Positions 48,380-60,200 of a DNA stretch of 64,000 bases are shown one piece after another. The first letter of the stretch is position 1; the number at the start of each line of letters is the position of its first letter. The translations under genes and the position numbers were made by a program. A model generated the notes under the pieces. It saw nothing but the letters and a program-made list of their open reading frames with translations. It ran no database searches and was not told the origin of the DNA. The DNA is from Rapana venosa (Eukaryota > Mollusca > Gastropoda > Neogastropoda > Muricidae), in NCBI GenBank assembly GCA_028751875.1, contig CM054154.1:54959997-55023996 (forward strand), written 5' to 3'.

Positions 48380-50056
48380 GCATCAAAACTTGAGCGAGTA
48401 ATACTTTGTTTTTCTGAAAGAATTAAAGATTTGACTTTGTTTACTTGTTTTGGGAAAGAGCTGCTTATCAATTTCCTTTTTGATTTTCCCCACTGCTGCT
48501 CGAGTTGCCTGCGTTTGCGCTTTGCGACAGGATGTCATGGGTGTACCAGGGGCGCACATGGCTATCAGGCAGGAGACGGTCATGGGAGGTGCATGCTCAT
48601 CAAGCAGTTGGGGGAGAACATCATTGTAGTGTTTAGAGGGGTTATTGTTGTCAGAGGTTTGTGATAGGCGTTCAGCAGCTTGTGAAGAGAAAGTTTGAAT
48701 TCTATGCCTTGAGGTTGCGACGGGTGACATACTTTTTCTTGATGGGCTTTGCAATGTTTAGTGAAAAAGAACAGCGGAATGATCAGAAAGTAGTTCATCA
48801 GTGATAGATACAGTTTGTGATCAGATTTTTGGGAAACGTAATTAGCCAGTCTAAATATGCCCTGATCTGTGTGTTGTTTTCGTTTACCAGCTGAGAAAGA
48901 GGTGGCTTTTACAAAGAAAGAGACAGACGTTTGCATCAGAAGAAGACTGGTTTTCAAAAATGGAATTTAAAAAGTCACCGGAAATGATAAGCTTTCTGGG
49001 AGAGAGGCTGTAGTGATCCAGGAGTGACTGAAATCTTGATGGAAAATGGAAGATGTCAGATTGTTCTTACGGCTTGGAGGGGACGGTAAAGATACAAAAA
49101 GTAATAGAGTCCCAGGTGTGTTGGGTTGAGTTCACAGACTTCGAAAGATTCAGGTGAGAAAGGAAGGGAGTGACAGAAAAAAAGAGCAGGTTCGAGTGTA
49201 TTTTTATAAACGATGGCAATGCCACCTCCATGGAGGGTCGGGGAAGAGAAAGAGTTTTAAAACCCAGGTGGTGTCAGTTTTTTATTTTGGGTTCATGACC
49301 GTTGTTTTTTTTAACCAGGTTTCTGTAAGAAATTTTTAGATCAATGTTCTTTTCAGAGATGAAATCAGAAATGAGATCAGCTTTACTCTCTGGGCAGACA
49401 GATTGCACGTTGAACAAGCACATGTGAAGGATGTTAAAAAGGAGGCGAGAGGTTGATGATAACTGTGGTGAATTAGGATAACTGTCAGTGAAGAGGATAA
49501 AGGGCGATAGTAAAGATGTGGAGAGTGGAAGAGCAGACAAAAGTTTGGATTGAGAGTCAAGTGTAGAATCTGGTGAAAGAACTGGGGAAGTTCGGGGGTT
49601 TACAGTTGCATGTACACCATGATACACATTATCAGAACACGTTTTATCAAAGTCATAAACACAGGGCGAAGCAGCTGGATCAGAGGGAAGCGAAGAAGTG
49701 TTGTCCTTGGTTACGGTCCTAGCGGTAGTGACGTCAGAAATGAGGATTGAGACGGATGTAGGGGGCCGCAGGCGATGATGTCTGCCAGCACGGGTACCTC
49801 CTCTTGTTTTGTGGCGGTTGATTCCTAAGGTTGAAATGTGTTGTTTAAGCTCGTATGGTATATTGCAAAACCCATGTGAGAGCAAAGCTCTCATGTCTTT
49901 GGCAGTAAGTGTCATATTGGTGGAAGGAGGAGCACTGGGTAGTTGTGGTGGGGGAGATCTGAGTTCGTGTTTCACGTGCAATTTTTCACACGGCAGCAGG
50001 GTTACAGTAAAATGGGTCACAAGGACCAGCAATGTCAGTTGAACACAAATCATCAA
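48380..50056 (-). pseudogene. L2 ORF, N-terminal leader and endonuclease
   Basis: The start is MMICVQLTLLVLVTHFTVTL, an N-terminal hydrophobic stretch that recurs in L2 copy 4. Next is NMTLTAKDMRALLSHGF, then a Ser/Pro/Thr-rich segment (SPDSTLDSQSKLLSALPLST) and the EN start HMCLFNVQSVCPESKADLIS, FISEKNIDL. The rest of the EN lies between about 49,330 and 48,400 with frameshifts. QAAERLSQTSDNNNPSKHYN and LLDEHAPPMT (about 48,690-48,580) are linker. The start codon is chosen because both copies share it. Confidence 0.7.
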
Positions 50057-50274
50057 GTCAGTTGAAACTTAAAAAATTTATCAGAAAATAAAAAATTATA
50101 AATTAAATTAATTCGAAATGTAAATGATAATAAGGAAAAACCAATCTGACCAGTCAATGCACGGTGCAATCACAAACACGTAGATATACAATGTGTATTG
50201 CTGAACATAGAAAAAAAGCACAAAAACAACACTCAAACACAGAGAGATACACCCTGCTGCCATCCAGCGCAAAG

Positions 50275-51235
50275 GTCATCACATAATTAACCCATCACAC
50301 TGTTTGTTTGGTCATCACATCATTAACCCATCACACTGTTTGTTTGGTTATCACATCATTAACCCATCACACTGTGTGTTTGGCCATCACATAATTAACC
50401 CATCATACTGTTTGGCCATTACATCATTAACCCATCACACTGTTAAGCTATCACATCATTATTCCATCACACTAATTGGCCATCACATCATTAACCCATC
50501 ACACTGTTTGTTTGGCCATCACATCATTAGCCCATCACACTGTTAAGCCATCACATCATTATTCCATCACACTAATTGGCCATCACATCATTAACCCATC
50601 ACACTGTTTGTTTGGTCATCACATCATTAGCCCATCACACTGTTGGTTTGGTCATCACATCATTAACCCATCACACTGTTTGTTTGGTCATCACATCATT
50701 AACCCATCACACTGTTTGTTTGGTCATCACATCATTAGCCCATCACACTGTTTGTTTGGTCATCACATCATTAACCCATCACACTGTTTGTTTGGTCATC
50801 ACATAATTAACCCATCATACTGTTTGTTTGGTCATCACATCATTAGCCCATCACACTGTTTGTTTGGTCATCACATCATTAGCCCATCACACTGTTTGTT
50901 TGGTCATCACATCATTAACCCATCACACTGTTTGTTTGGTCATCACATCATTAACCTATCACACTGTTTGTTTGGTCATCACATCATTTACCCATCACAC
51001 TGTTTGTCCGTAGGATCCCAAACCCTCACAACGATTGCTCATTATTCCATAACACTATTAGGACATCACATCATTAACCCATCACACTGTTTGTTTGTCC
51101 ATCACCTCACTAGCCCATCACACTGTTGGCCATCACATCATTTACCCATCACATTGTTTATTTGGCCATCACATCATTAACCCATCACACTAATTGGCCA
51201 TCACATCATTAACCCATCACACTGTTTAAATATCG
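50275..51235. repeat. 36-bp minisatellite, right arm
   Basis: About 25 head-to-tail units, most of them 36 bp, with a few shortened ones (GGCCATCAC...TGTTAAGC types). There are no spacers, and neighbouring units are nearly identical. Because 36 is a multiple of three, one frame stays open as a HHIINPSHCLFG repeat (50,304-51,180), without any other sign of coding. Confidence 0.95.
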
Positions 51236-51409
51236 CATCATTTCCAGGCAATCACATCTTAAGCTCATCTAATGATCTATAGACCATTACATTTTCAAAA
51301 CTGTCAGGTCATTTCTAGACTTCCATAACATCTTTCTATCATTTAACAGTTTTGAAACATCCTGATATCACTTAGCCTTCACATTATATGTCACCAGACT
51401 ATAACATCA

Positions 51410-51440
<31 letters not shown>

Positions 51441-51452
51441 TGTGTGGTTGTG

Positions 51453-51483
<31 letters not shown>

Positions 51484-51485
51484 TG

Positions 51486-51534
<49 letters not shown>

Positions 51535-52679
51535 GCGGCGCAAGCGCGACACGTTTGCTGTGTGTATGTATGTGTAAGTGTGCGGTGTGTGCTTGCGTGT
51601 GTATGTGGGGCGTCTGTGTGTTTGCGTGTGTGTTTTGTGTGTATCTTGTTTTTGGGTTTTGCGCGTGCACGCATGTTTTCGCAGTATGTATACGTATATG
51701 CGAGTGAGAAATGGTGGTTGCGTGTGCCCCTGCGACATCCATCATTTTTCCATTGCTTTTCAACATTCGTGCTATTTCAAATTCTAAATTATTACCCCTC
51801 ACCACCCATTTATTATTTATTATTATTATTATTATTATTCCGCCTCCCCAAAAAAAAAGGGAGTTTAAAATGGACGCATAAAACCCAAAACACAAAACTA
51901 AGCGAATGAGTTCATAATCACAAATCCATTTTTTGTCACTCAACTGCTATCTTTTTCAGCAAAAGCAGAAGCCCTGGTTTCTCTCCCACCAAGCTCGACA
52001 GCCCTAGAAAAGCGACACATACGAAAATGTGCACTACCCCCTCACCACCATTACCCCAGCAAGGTGCATTGTGCCCACTCCCCCCCCCCTCCCCCCTCGC
52101 CCTCTCCACTTCCATCACTGCATCTAGGAGAAAAGGGGGAAAAAGAACGATCAAATCCCGACAAAACAACAACCCAAAAAAACCACCTTGGACTAAACAG
52201 CGCACGGTTGTTTTTTTATGTTGTTGTTTTTTTAAATACACTGATCATGATCCTGCCCTAGAGGTGGATTATCACACAGAAAAGCGCAGATCCATCAGTC
52301 ATATGCTTGCCTACTTATTTTACAGCAATTATAATAATAATAAAGGTACATAAATTTTTGATATTACTGTTGTGTCATTCTCACAAACTGATATTTGCCT
52401 AATCAAGCAGCTGAGAGACCTAAACAAGATGACCTGTAATTACAAACCTAACAAAAAGTACTAGGCACGCGCGCGTAGTTACAACTGTCCACTCCTATTT
52501 AAAGGTATCAAGGAATTACTTACCTTTTTTCATGAAAACACCAATCCTGAATCAAGTTGACGGAAGCCCAAGGGAAAGAATATACCATCAGTCTTTTTCT
52601 TTAGCACAAAAACAATATTTCACACACGCACACAAAAAGAAGTGAATCCACTGCACACAACCACTAAGTCACAGAATGT
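51236..52679. other. Intergenic: (TG)n and no gene
   Basis: A (TG)n tract with interruptions lies at 51,411-51,533 and (ATT)n at 51,818-51,840, with C-rich patches near 52,080-52,100. The rest shows no coding similarity on either strand. Confidence 0.6.
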
Positions 52680-52689
52680 CTCAGCTTTT

Positions 52690-53991
52690 CCCCGTCATTT
52701 CTCTGCTAAGGACTTTGTTGATGGGCCATGTTAATGTCCAGTCTAAACACTTTTCCATTCTTCAACTTGGTCAGAATCTTGCCGTTTGACGACCAAGTCG
52801 CAAGGGTGGCAGAATGTTGATTGGCTCTCTGCAAAGCTTTTAGTTCATCTGCGTCAGGTCTTCTCCGATGGACACGCCCCTTGCTTCATTTTGCGCCGCT
52901 GTGCAAGAACCAGGCCCCTGGACTCTCGGGTGTGACAGCGCACTATGATGGGTCTCGGTCTGGTGCCGCCCGGTTTGTCAGTTCTGTGCGCTATCTCTAT
53001 GTTCTTTTTTTTGGACACAGAGACCCCGACCCTTTTTGCTGAAGGGGCTATCTCTATGTCTTCTTTGGACACAGGGGACCCCCACCTTCTTGCTGAAGGC
53101 GCTATCTCTATGTCTTCTTTTGGGCACGAGACCCCGACCTTTTGCTTTAAGCGCTATCTCTATGTCTTCTTTGGACACAGAGACCCCGACCTTCTTGCTG
53201 AAGGGGTATCTCTATGTCTTCTTTTTGGGCACCGAGACCCCGACCTTTTTGCTAAAGGCGCTATCTCTATGTCTTCTTTGGACCAGAGACCCCGACCTTC
53301 TTGCTGAAGGCGCTACTCTAGTCTTCTTTAGACACAGAGACCCCGACCCTTTTTGCTGAAGGCGCTATCTCTATGTCTTCTTGGACACCCAAGACCCGAC
53401 CTTCTTGCTGAAGGCGCTTTCTATGTCTTCTTTGGACAAGAGACCCCGACCTTCTTGCTGAAGACGTCATGAGTGGTCCACACAGTCCTCCACCCTCTCC
53501 TTGTTTTCCCCCGCCTTTCGCTACCCCCTACACCCGAAGGCTGAACTGACGCCATGCTGCTCCTGGGCCCTTTAGCTCTGTTTCAGCTCTGGTCCCCCTT
53601 CACACATGCTCCAGTTTTGTTTTCAGTTCCTTGTTCTCCTCCCTCAAAGCTGCCACGTCTCCCGCTAAAGCGTCTCTTTCCGTCCTGAGCTCAAACACGG
53701 GGCTCTCTAGCTGCTCCATCCTGTAGTGTAATCGGGCTGTTGCTGTCTTTACCTTTTCCTGCAAATCTTTGATGCTTGTTGCTATCAGTTCTGGTTTATT
53801 TCTTCTAGTGCCTCCTGTACATCCATACTGTTGTTTAAACTTTCTGTTATGTCCTGTTTCAATTTCTTTTTTTCCTGCTTGGGTTTTTCTTCAAAGGCGG
53901 TAGGACTTGTACACGAGTCGGAGGCTGAGGATGTTGAGGAGTTTCTGCGCTTGCTGGACCCAGCGAGGAATCGGGCGATGGTGCTGGTCAT
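52690..53991 (-). pseudogene. L1-type ORF1 with internal tandem amplification
   Basis: The start MTSTIARFLAGSSKRRNSST (53,991) leads into a Glu/Lys/Gln-rich coiled-coil region, with frame breaks from about 53,790. The RRM core is represented near 53,000 by KKVGVSVSKEDIEIAHRTDK, TRPRPIIVRCHTRESRGLVL and AQRRKMKQG. The C-terminus HSATLATWSSNGKIL lies at about 52,810-52,770. The ORF1 segment encoding FSKKVGVSVSKEDIEIA has been multiplied (52,989-53,470). ORF1 proteins bind LINE RNA. This copy is dead. Confidence 0.75.
52989..53470. repeat. ~51-58-bp tandem array within ORF1 relic (about nine units)
   Basis: Units begin GCTATCTCTATGTCTTCTTT-like at 52,989, 53,047, 53,101, 53,152, 53,206, 53,260, 53,312, 53,364 and 53,416. 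Each carries GACACAGAGACCCCGACC and CTTGCTGAAG. On the minus strand each unit encodes a version of the ~18-residue segment FSKKVGVSVSKEDIEIA. Many small indels break the frame between units. Confidence 0.9.
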
Positions 53992-56129
53992 TTCTTAAGG
54001 CATAAACATTTAAGCTACGGTTTGTCTATCCGTTTGCCTCTGCTGAAGATTTTCTTAAAGTTCATACATCTTTTGATCAACACGCTCTATATATATTTTT
54101 TGTTATCCACACAGCTGCCCTGTGTTTGCCATTTGGGAAACTTAGTTCTGTCATCATCTCTAGCTGCAGCTTGCTTCCCTGACATCTGCCTCCCCACTCA
54201 CTTCTGACGTCACTACCTCAACAACTGTTACAAGCCAAAACAATGCCTCCCTTTCTGGTCCTCCGCCTGTTTCAACATTTGTGTGTGACTCTGACTACAT
54301 GGGTTCTATCCCTAATGTGTGTCATGATCTGCATGAGACTCTAAATCCCCCGACTGATCCAGTTCTTTCACCATTTTCCACACTTGACTCACAATCCAAA
54401 CTGTCTGCTCTTCCACTGTATACATCTCTACCATCACCCTCATCCTCTTCCTCTGATAGTCATAGTCACTCACCACTGTCTTCTCCAACCTCTCTGCCTC
54501 CCTCAATCCTTCTCCATGTGTGTCTTCTTAACACACAATCTGTCTGCCCTGATTGCAAAGCTGACTTCATTTCTGATTTTATTTCTGAACAAACATAGAT
54601 CTAACTTTTCTTAAAGAAACTTGGCTAAAATCACTGGGTCACGTACCAAAGATAAAACAGCTTACGCCACCTGGCTACAAAACTCTTTCTTTTCCCCCGA
54701 CTCTCCCTTGGAGGTGACATTGCCATCGTCTACAAAGACACTCTGCATCCAGCTCTGTCTATCTGTCACTCCCTTCCTTTTTTCACCTGAATCTTTTTAA
54801 GTTTGTGAACTCAACCTCACCTTACCTGGCCACTCTGTTAGTTTCTATTGCCTTTACCGTCCACCTCCCAACTGTAGAAACAATTTAACATCTTCAGTTT
54901 TCCACCAAGAGTTTCAGTCACTCCTTGACCCTTACAGCCTCTCTCCCAAGAAACTTATTATACTTGGTGACTTTAACTTCCACTTGGACAACCAGTCTTC
55001 TCCTGATGTCAAGCGTCTTTCTCTTTCTTTATCAAATCACTCTCTTTCCCAGCTGGTAAACGAACCAACACATAGATCAGGTCACATTTTAGTATGGCTT
55101 ATCACTCAGATGTCAGATGTCTAGTCACATCTCAGTCTGTATCTGTCGCCGACGAACTACTCTCCGATCATTCTGCCATTCTTTTCTTTCTTAACATTGC
55201 AAAGCCTATCAGAAAGAAGAAGCGCATTACCCGTCGCAACCTCAAGGCCATATATATTCAAACTTCTCTTTCCCAAGCTGCTGAACGCCTATCACAAACG
55301 CCTGACCATACTGACCCTTCTGAACACTACAATGCCGCTCTCAGCTAACTCCTTGATGAGCATGCACCTCCTACTGACCATCTCCTGCCTGATAGGTCCT
55401 GTGCACCATGGTACACCCACGACATCCTTGTCGCAAAACGCAAACGCCGACAACTAGAGCAGCAATGGCGAAAAACAAAAACTAAGATAAACAAACAACT
55501 TCTTTGTAAACAAATCAACAAATTCAAAGCCTAAATCCATTCAGCAAAGACAAAGTATTACTCTTCTCAAGTTCTTGATGTCACGTCTATGAAATCTCTC
55601 TTTTCCCTCACATCTACTCTTCTTGGATCTGAGAAGGCTAGCCCTCTGCCTTCTATCTACAACCTCTCTGAACCACCTTCTATATTTTCTGCATTCGTTT
55701 CTGACAAAATCCGTAACATTCGCTCTAGCTTGGATCAGACTCCTTTCCAGCCTGTAACTTCTGATCCCCAATTCTCTGGCACTCCTCTCCTTTCCTTTCA
55801 TCCAGCAAGCAAGAAAGAAATCGAAATAATTTTGAAAGGAATGATACAAAATCATATGATCTTGAACCCATACCTGCTTCTCTTTTCGCACAGTGCCTGC
55901 CACAACGTATACCCGCTATCACGAAAATAGTAAACGCATCTTTTGTTTCAGGAAATGTTCCATCAGCTATCAAAACTGCTATAGTCACACCTCTACTCAC
56001 AAAGCATGACCTTGACCCGAATATTCTGAAGAACTATAACCCTGTTTCCAGCCTACCTTTTATCTCTAAAGTTCTTCAAAAAGTAGTTCTAAAACAGCTC
56101 AACAACCACCTTCTCTTCCTGAGTTTCAG

Positions 56130-56312
56130 TCTTTTCTTGTTTGATTTGTGTAGTTTACCATAGATTAGGTTTTTTATTCTATGTCTGCATATACATTATC
56201 TTTTTTTATCGCTTTTTTTCTTTAGATAGATGGCTTGATGAATAAAAGCAAATGCACTGCTTATTCAATGTACCATCTGAAAATAAAAGTTTGACTTTGA
56301 CTTTGAACCAAA
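56130..56312 (+). mobile_element. 5'-truncated LINE tail inserted in L2 copy 3
   Basis: This sequence is absent from the other L2 copies. It sits between GAGTTTCAGTC and CAAAGCACTGAAACC and removes about 12 bp of L2. It ends CCATCTGAAAATAAAAGTTT with GACTTT repeats, matching (through damage) the 3' end at 42,150-42,254 of the plus-strand LINE in L1 copy 2. Confidence 0.6.
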
Positions 56313-57544
56313 GCACTGAAACCACCCAAGTACACACCTTAAACATGCTGCTACTCGCTTCTGACTCGGCGAAAATCTCCCTCCTCACTCTACTCGAATT
56401 ATCTGCAGCCTTCGACACTATTGACCACTGTATTCTTCTCTCCCGTCTTTAATAAACGTGTGTGTTACTGGTACAGCCCTCACCTTGTTTAGTTCATACC
56501 TTACTGACCAATTCCAGACAGTTGCAGTAAACAAGATTCAGTCAGTACCTGCCAGACTGGAATAAGGAGTTCCGCAGGGATCTGTTCTGGGCCCTGTTCT
56601 TTTCACTCTCTACACCGCTCCACTGTCACATATAATTAGCCGTCATCAGATCAACCATCACTTTGTGCAGATGACTCTCAGATTCTAAGCAGAAACTCTC
56701 CTGAAAATCTGCCTTCTCTCTTGACAAATATGTCACACTGCCTCCAAGATATCCAAAATTGGATGATACAGAACAAGTTACAACTAAATGTAGATAAAGC
56801 GGAAGCCATGCTTGTAGGGAACAAACACAAACTCTCTTCCATCACAACAGCTTCAATACAATTTGGCAATGCATCAGTCCCTCTCTACACTGCTATGAAG
56901 TATCTAGGGGTAATTCTTGACAACACACTCTCTATGCAAAAATTCGTCACCCAGACCTGCCAGTCCTGCTACTATCAATTACGGCGTATGAGTGCAATTC
57001 AAAAGTACCTGCCTTCAGATGCAACATGAAAACTCATTTTATCTCTCATTATTTCACATCTGGACTATTGCAATTCTCTTTTGTCTGGTCTGCCAGCATC
57101 ATCTATCCACTCCCTTCAACGTATTCAAAACTCTGCAGCTCGACTAGTCCTCACAAAGAAAACTTCTGACCACATAACCCCTCTCTTGCGATCTCTCCAC
57201 TGGTTGCCTGTGCCACAGAGAGTAAACTATAAGACCTCTGTTACAAATGTTTCCACAAAACAGCTCCTTCCTACCTCTGTGACTGTCTTCACCTGTACAC
57301 TCCTTCTCGTTCCCTCTGCTCTGCTGCAGATACCTTGTGCTTACGAATACCTAGATTCAACCACTCCACCGTTGGCCTTCAGTCTTTCTCTATTTCTTGT
57401 CCATTGATCTGGAATGACCCCCCTCTCTTCGCCAAAAGCCTTATGACACTTTGAAATCCAGTCTCAAGACATATTTATTTCAAACCTAAGATTTTCCTCT
57501 CTTGCTTCATCTCATAGCCGAGATTCTATCGCCCTGTGTGACCT

Positions 57545-57546
57545 GT

Positions 57547-57596
<50 letters not shown>

Positions 57597-57640
57597 GGTG
57601 GGTGGGTGTGTGCGTGCGTGCGTGCGTGCGTGCGTGCACA
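57545..57640. repeat. (TG)n, long G-run and (TGCG)n
   Basis: A TG tract is followed by an unbroken G-run at about 57,561-57,594, then GGTTGGTGGGTGGG and a TGCG tract. The G-run could form a quadruplex or may be partly a sequencing effect. It lies in the L2 copy 3 3' UTR. Confidence 0.9.
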
Positions 57641-57779
57641 TTTGGACTTGGTGGAACTATTAATTGTTACTGGTTGTATGACTGTGTAAGAATGAGTTGA
57701 ATGCAAGCGCTTTGGTTTGTCTCTGCAAGATATAGGGCTATATAAATTCCATTTATTATTATTAGCTATTATAACTTTC

Positions 57780-58290
57780 TCCTGTGCCTTTGGATTGTTT
57801 GTGTATTAATAGTTAAGATAGTCCACAGTTGGATTAATAACTAGGTTCCAGTCTCCTGCAATAAAGATGTTTGATGTTTTAAGGTCTTATAGTCTCTTTT
57901 GCACATATGTAAAAAAAAAAAAAAAGAAGAAGAAAATGATGGATCGTCTCTGTTTGGTCCATAAATATTCACTAAAATGGTATCTTTTCCCATTGTGTTT
58001 AATATCAATATGTCGTAATTTCCCTTGGGGTCCTTTATTGCCTTCTTCAAAGTAAAATCAAAATTTTTATTTAAGAGTACAGCAACTGCCCTGGATCTAG
58101 AGTTAGTTATTAGGGGCACACACACACAATCATAACCCCATTCACTCCTGATCTGCCCTTCCATTCTGTGTGTAAAATGGGGGTCCTGTAGGAAATAGAC
58201 ACAGTGTTTTTTCTGACGCAAAAATTGAAAAAGTCCCTTCTTTTCTTGTAATTTCCTAGACCCTGGCAGTTAAGTGATAAAATTGTATGC
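57780..58290 (-). mobile_element. L1-like EN fragment (copy 3)
   Basis: On the minus strand: LCLNCQGLG-type start near 58,285 (shifted), then MRQKKHCVYFLQDPHFTHRM, IRSEWGYDCVCVPLI, NSRSRAVAVLLNKNFDFTLK and DTILVNIYGPNRDDPSF. After an A/T-run it continues to an AGDWNLV-like box near 57,850. This is the first two thirds of an L1/Tx1-type endonuclease, 3'-truncated. It resembles the EN at 44 kb, but it is a different copy. Confidence 0.75.
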
Positions 58291-59829
58291 TATTCATTTG
58301 TGGTGCTTTTCACGTTAAATACGTTGTTAGTGATTCCCTGTGTCTTATTTTTACCACTACTGAACCAATGCACTGCATTCCATAACCTGTACGAAAAGGG
58401 GATGCAAATATCTAATGGCAAGACGTACAGATAATGCAGACAACTTTCAATTTTACACATGCTTTCAATCTATAAACGAACAACAGAATAATAGGAAATA
58501 GAAAGAATGATAACACAAAAAACAACAAAACCACCACACACACAAAACCTAACGACGATCACAGGCAAAACAAGGGCGCAAGAAAAACGCCACTGTATGA
58601 AAATGTCTCTGTCCTCCCGCTGTTGTGTGCAAAAAATCAGATCAGTGGTGTGGTAGGTACTCCTAACTATTAGAAAATACACTAATAGCGGTAATGAAAT
58701 TATACCTGTATTTCTGTTTAGAAATCCATGCAGAATCATTTATAAAGAACAATGGGGACCATTTCCCCCACACTCTCCATCGGTCACTGCCCCCTTCCCC
58801 CAGAGCGAGAGAAAGAGAGAGAGTATTTTTCAAAACTAGAGGCACGTTCTCAAGAACTCACTGGATCATTCCCTGTTGCCTGAAGCCCTGCTGCTGACCA
58901 CCAAGGCCATAACAGCAGCTGTCAACCTGCTCCAACTTCAACCTGCCTCAGTAACCAGCTTGCATTGAAAGCGGCAGACACTGATCCCTTCTATCTCTAG
59001 ACACTGTCTACCCGCATAAGACATGCCAATGACATGCTCTGCTAGCTCTTGGAAACCATTCCATTGCTTTCCCATTCTTTCGCCGCGGCATAAACGACTA
59101 CCGACAGAATGTTCACTAAAAGCAAAAAGATTTAAAATCTTATCAAAAAAATACAGGTAGCTTTTTCCCGTATATAAACACCTGATCACCAGTCTCCTCC
59201 CCTCCCCATCCGCACAGACATGCATCTCTCCTGCAAATGAACAGCTTGAGTGAGGGGTGGAGAGAAGAGAAAGGAGAAGAGGAGTAGGCACTACATCTCA
59301 GCAACCCCCCTCCCCATACAGGCACTCCCCCCCCCCATCCCCAACTACTTACTCACGCATGTCACACACCTCCCCAAACAAACATCCCACCATCAATTCC
59401 CCATCCCTCTGTGGTGTGTCTTGTGGCCGCTAATGCTGCACATCAAGGTGACAGTATTATGCACTGCCTGTAGAGAAGGGACAGTGACAGCAGCAGCAGC
59501 AGCAGCAGAGACAGTGGTGGTGGACCCGGGTGACAATGAACAACTATTGATACCAAGACCACCAGGCCACATCATCTGTTAAGATCTGAGCGTAGGGGTG
59601 AGAAGGAACTAAGCGGGTGGGGGGGGGGGGGGGAGAACACTGAACACTGAAAGTAATTTATTGCCATTAACAATACAGTCTTTTTGGCAAGGAGCACAGT
59701 ATGAACACAATTTAAACAATATGCTTTTTGCAACAAAGAAATAATGAAAACCGAAAGAGTTTCGAAAAGGAGTCTCCAATAACTACATTCAACCGAATGC
59801 ATTTATTGTTTTCATACATTAATTGTTAT
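58291..59829. other. Mostly unique DNA; one weak exon candidate
   Basis: No transposon protein is seen. At 59,444-59,575 (+) an AG is followed by an open stretch reading VTVLCTACREGTVT, six Ala codons (GCA repeat) and ETVVVDPGDNEQLLIPRPPG. It ends at a GTTAAG donor-like site or a TAA. It could be a host exon or chance. A G-run lies at 59,618-59,632 and C-runs near 59,325. Confidence 0.35.
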
Positions 59830-60200
59830 CACAAGCCTGCACACGTGCGCACAAATTGAATTGAATATGAGGCATTTCTGACGGATGTCATCGTACGAAT
59901 TACAATCAAACAAAAAATGCATTTCATCTTCAGTCTGCGAGCCACACATAGGGCATGGAGACTGTGCAGATGTGTCAGTGGAAAACCATGTTTTGCAGGC
60001 ATTTAGGACTAAAGTTCTTAATCTGAATCAAGCAAGATTACTCCTATGCCATTTCTGTGTTACGACTGTAACATACTTTTCTGTTTGAAAAACACTTTTA
60101 AAGAAAGAGTACTAGTTATACTTTCCTGATTCTTCCATGCAAGCATTGCCTATCATTCTATCTTTAAATTCCCACAAACCCTTACTCAAATCCAACTGAG
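59830..60200 (-). mobile_element. LINE C-terminal zinc-knuckle fragment
   Basis: On the minus strand: LWEFKDRMIGNACMEESGKY, SVFQTEKYVTVVT, FRLRTLVLNAWKTWF and CPMCGSQTEDEMHFLFDCN. The C..C...DE.H.L..C end and the preceding helix-rich region match the C-terminus of LINE-P (CFLCRNVFEDEYQHI). Both ends are truncated. One stop is present. Confidence 0.7.

Larger units (their letters stand above)
46288..50274 (-). mobile_element. L2-like LINE copy 2, near full-length, inserted in the minisatellite
   Basis: The 3' tail is (ATC)/(AAT) repeat at 46,288-46,350, next to the TATAGCGCTATA signature. The 5' end is at about 50,274, directly against a minisatellite unit. GGCCATCA (left) and GGTCATCA (right) may be the target duplication. 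This is the clean reference for the L2 family in the window. The order, minus strand, is hydrophobic leader, EN, RT, 3' UTR. The coding region is broken by a number of frameshifts. Confidence 0.85.
54160..57763 (+). mobile_element. L2-like LINE copy 3, 5'-truncated, interrupted once
   Basis: Colinear with copies 2 and 4 from about 54,160. The Ser/Thr-rich N-terminal segment (ending SVCPDCKADFISDFISEQT) is followed by an EN region with KDTLHPALSICHS and LLSDHSAILFFLN. Next come the linker, RT blocks ([40 protein letters not shown] at 56,570, LQLNVDKAEAMLVG, KYLGVILDNTLSMQK) and the C-terminus. The 3' UTR has a TG/G-run repeat and ends in TATAGGGCTATATAA plus an (ATT)n tail at 57,750-57,763. 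The frame breaks often. Confidence 0.8.

Noticed and set aside
50275..51235. CRISPR-like array
   Set aside because: Units are contiguous 36-bp direct repeats without unique spacers, and the surrounding DNA is eukaryotic transposon sequence. It is a minisatellite.
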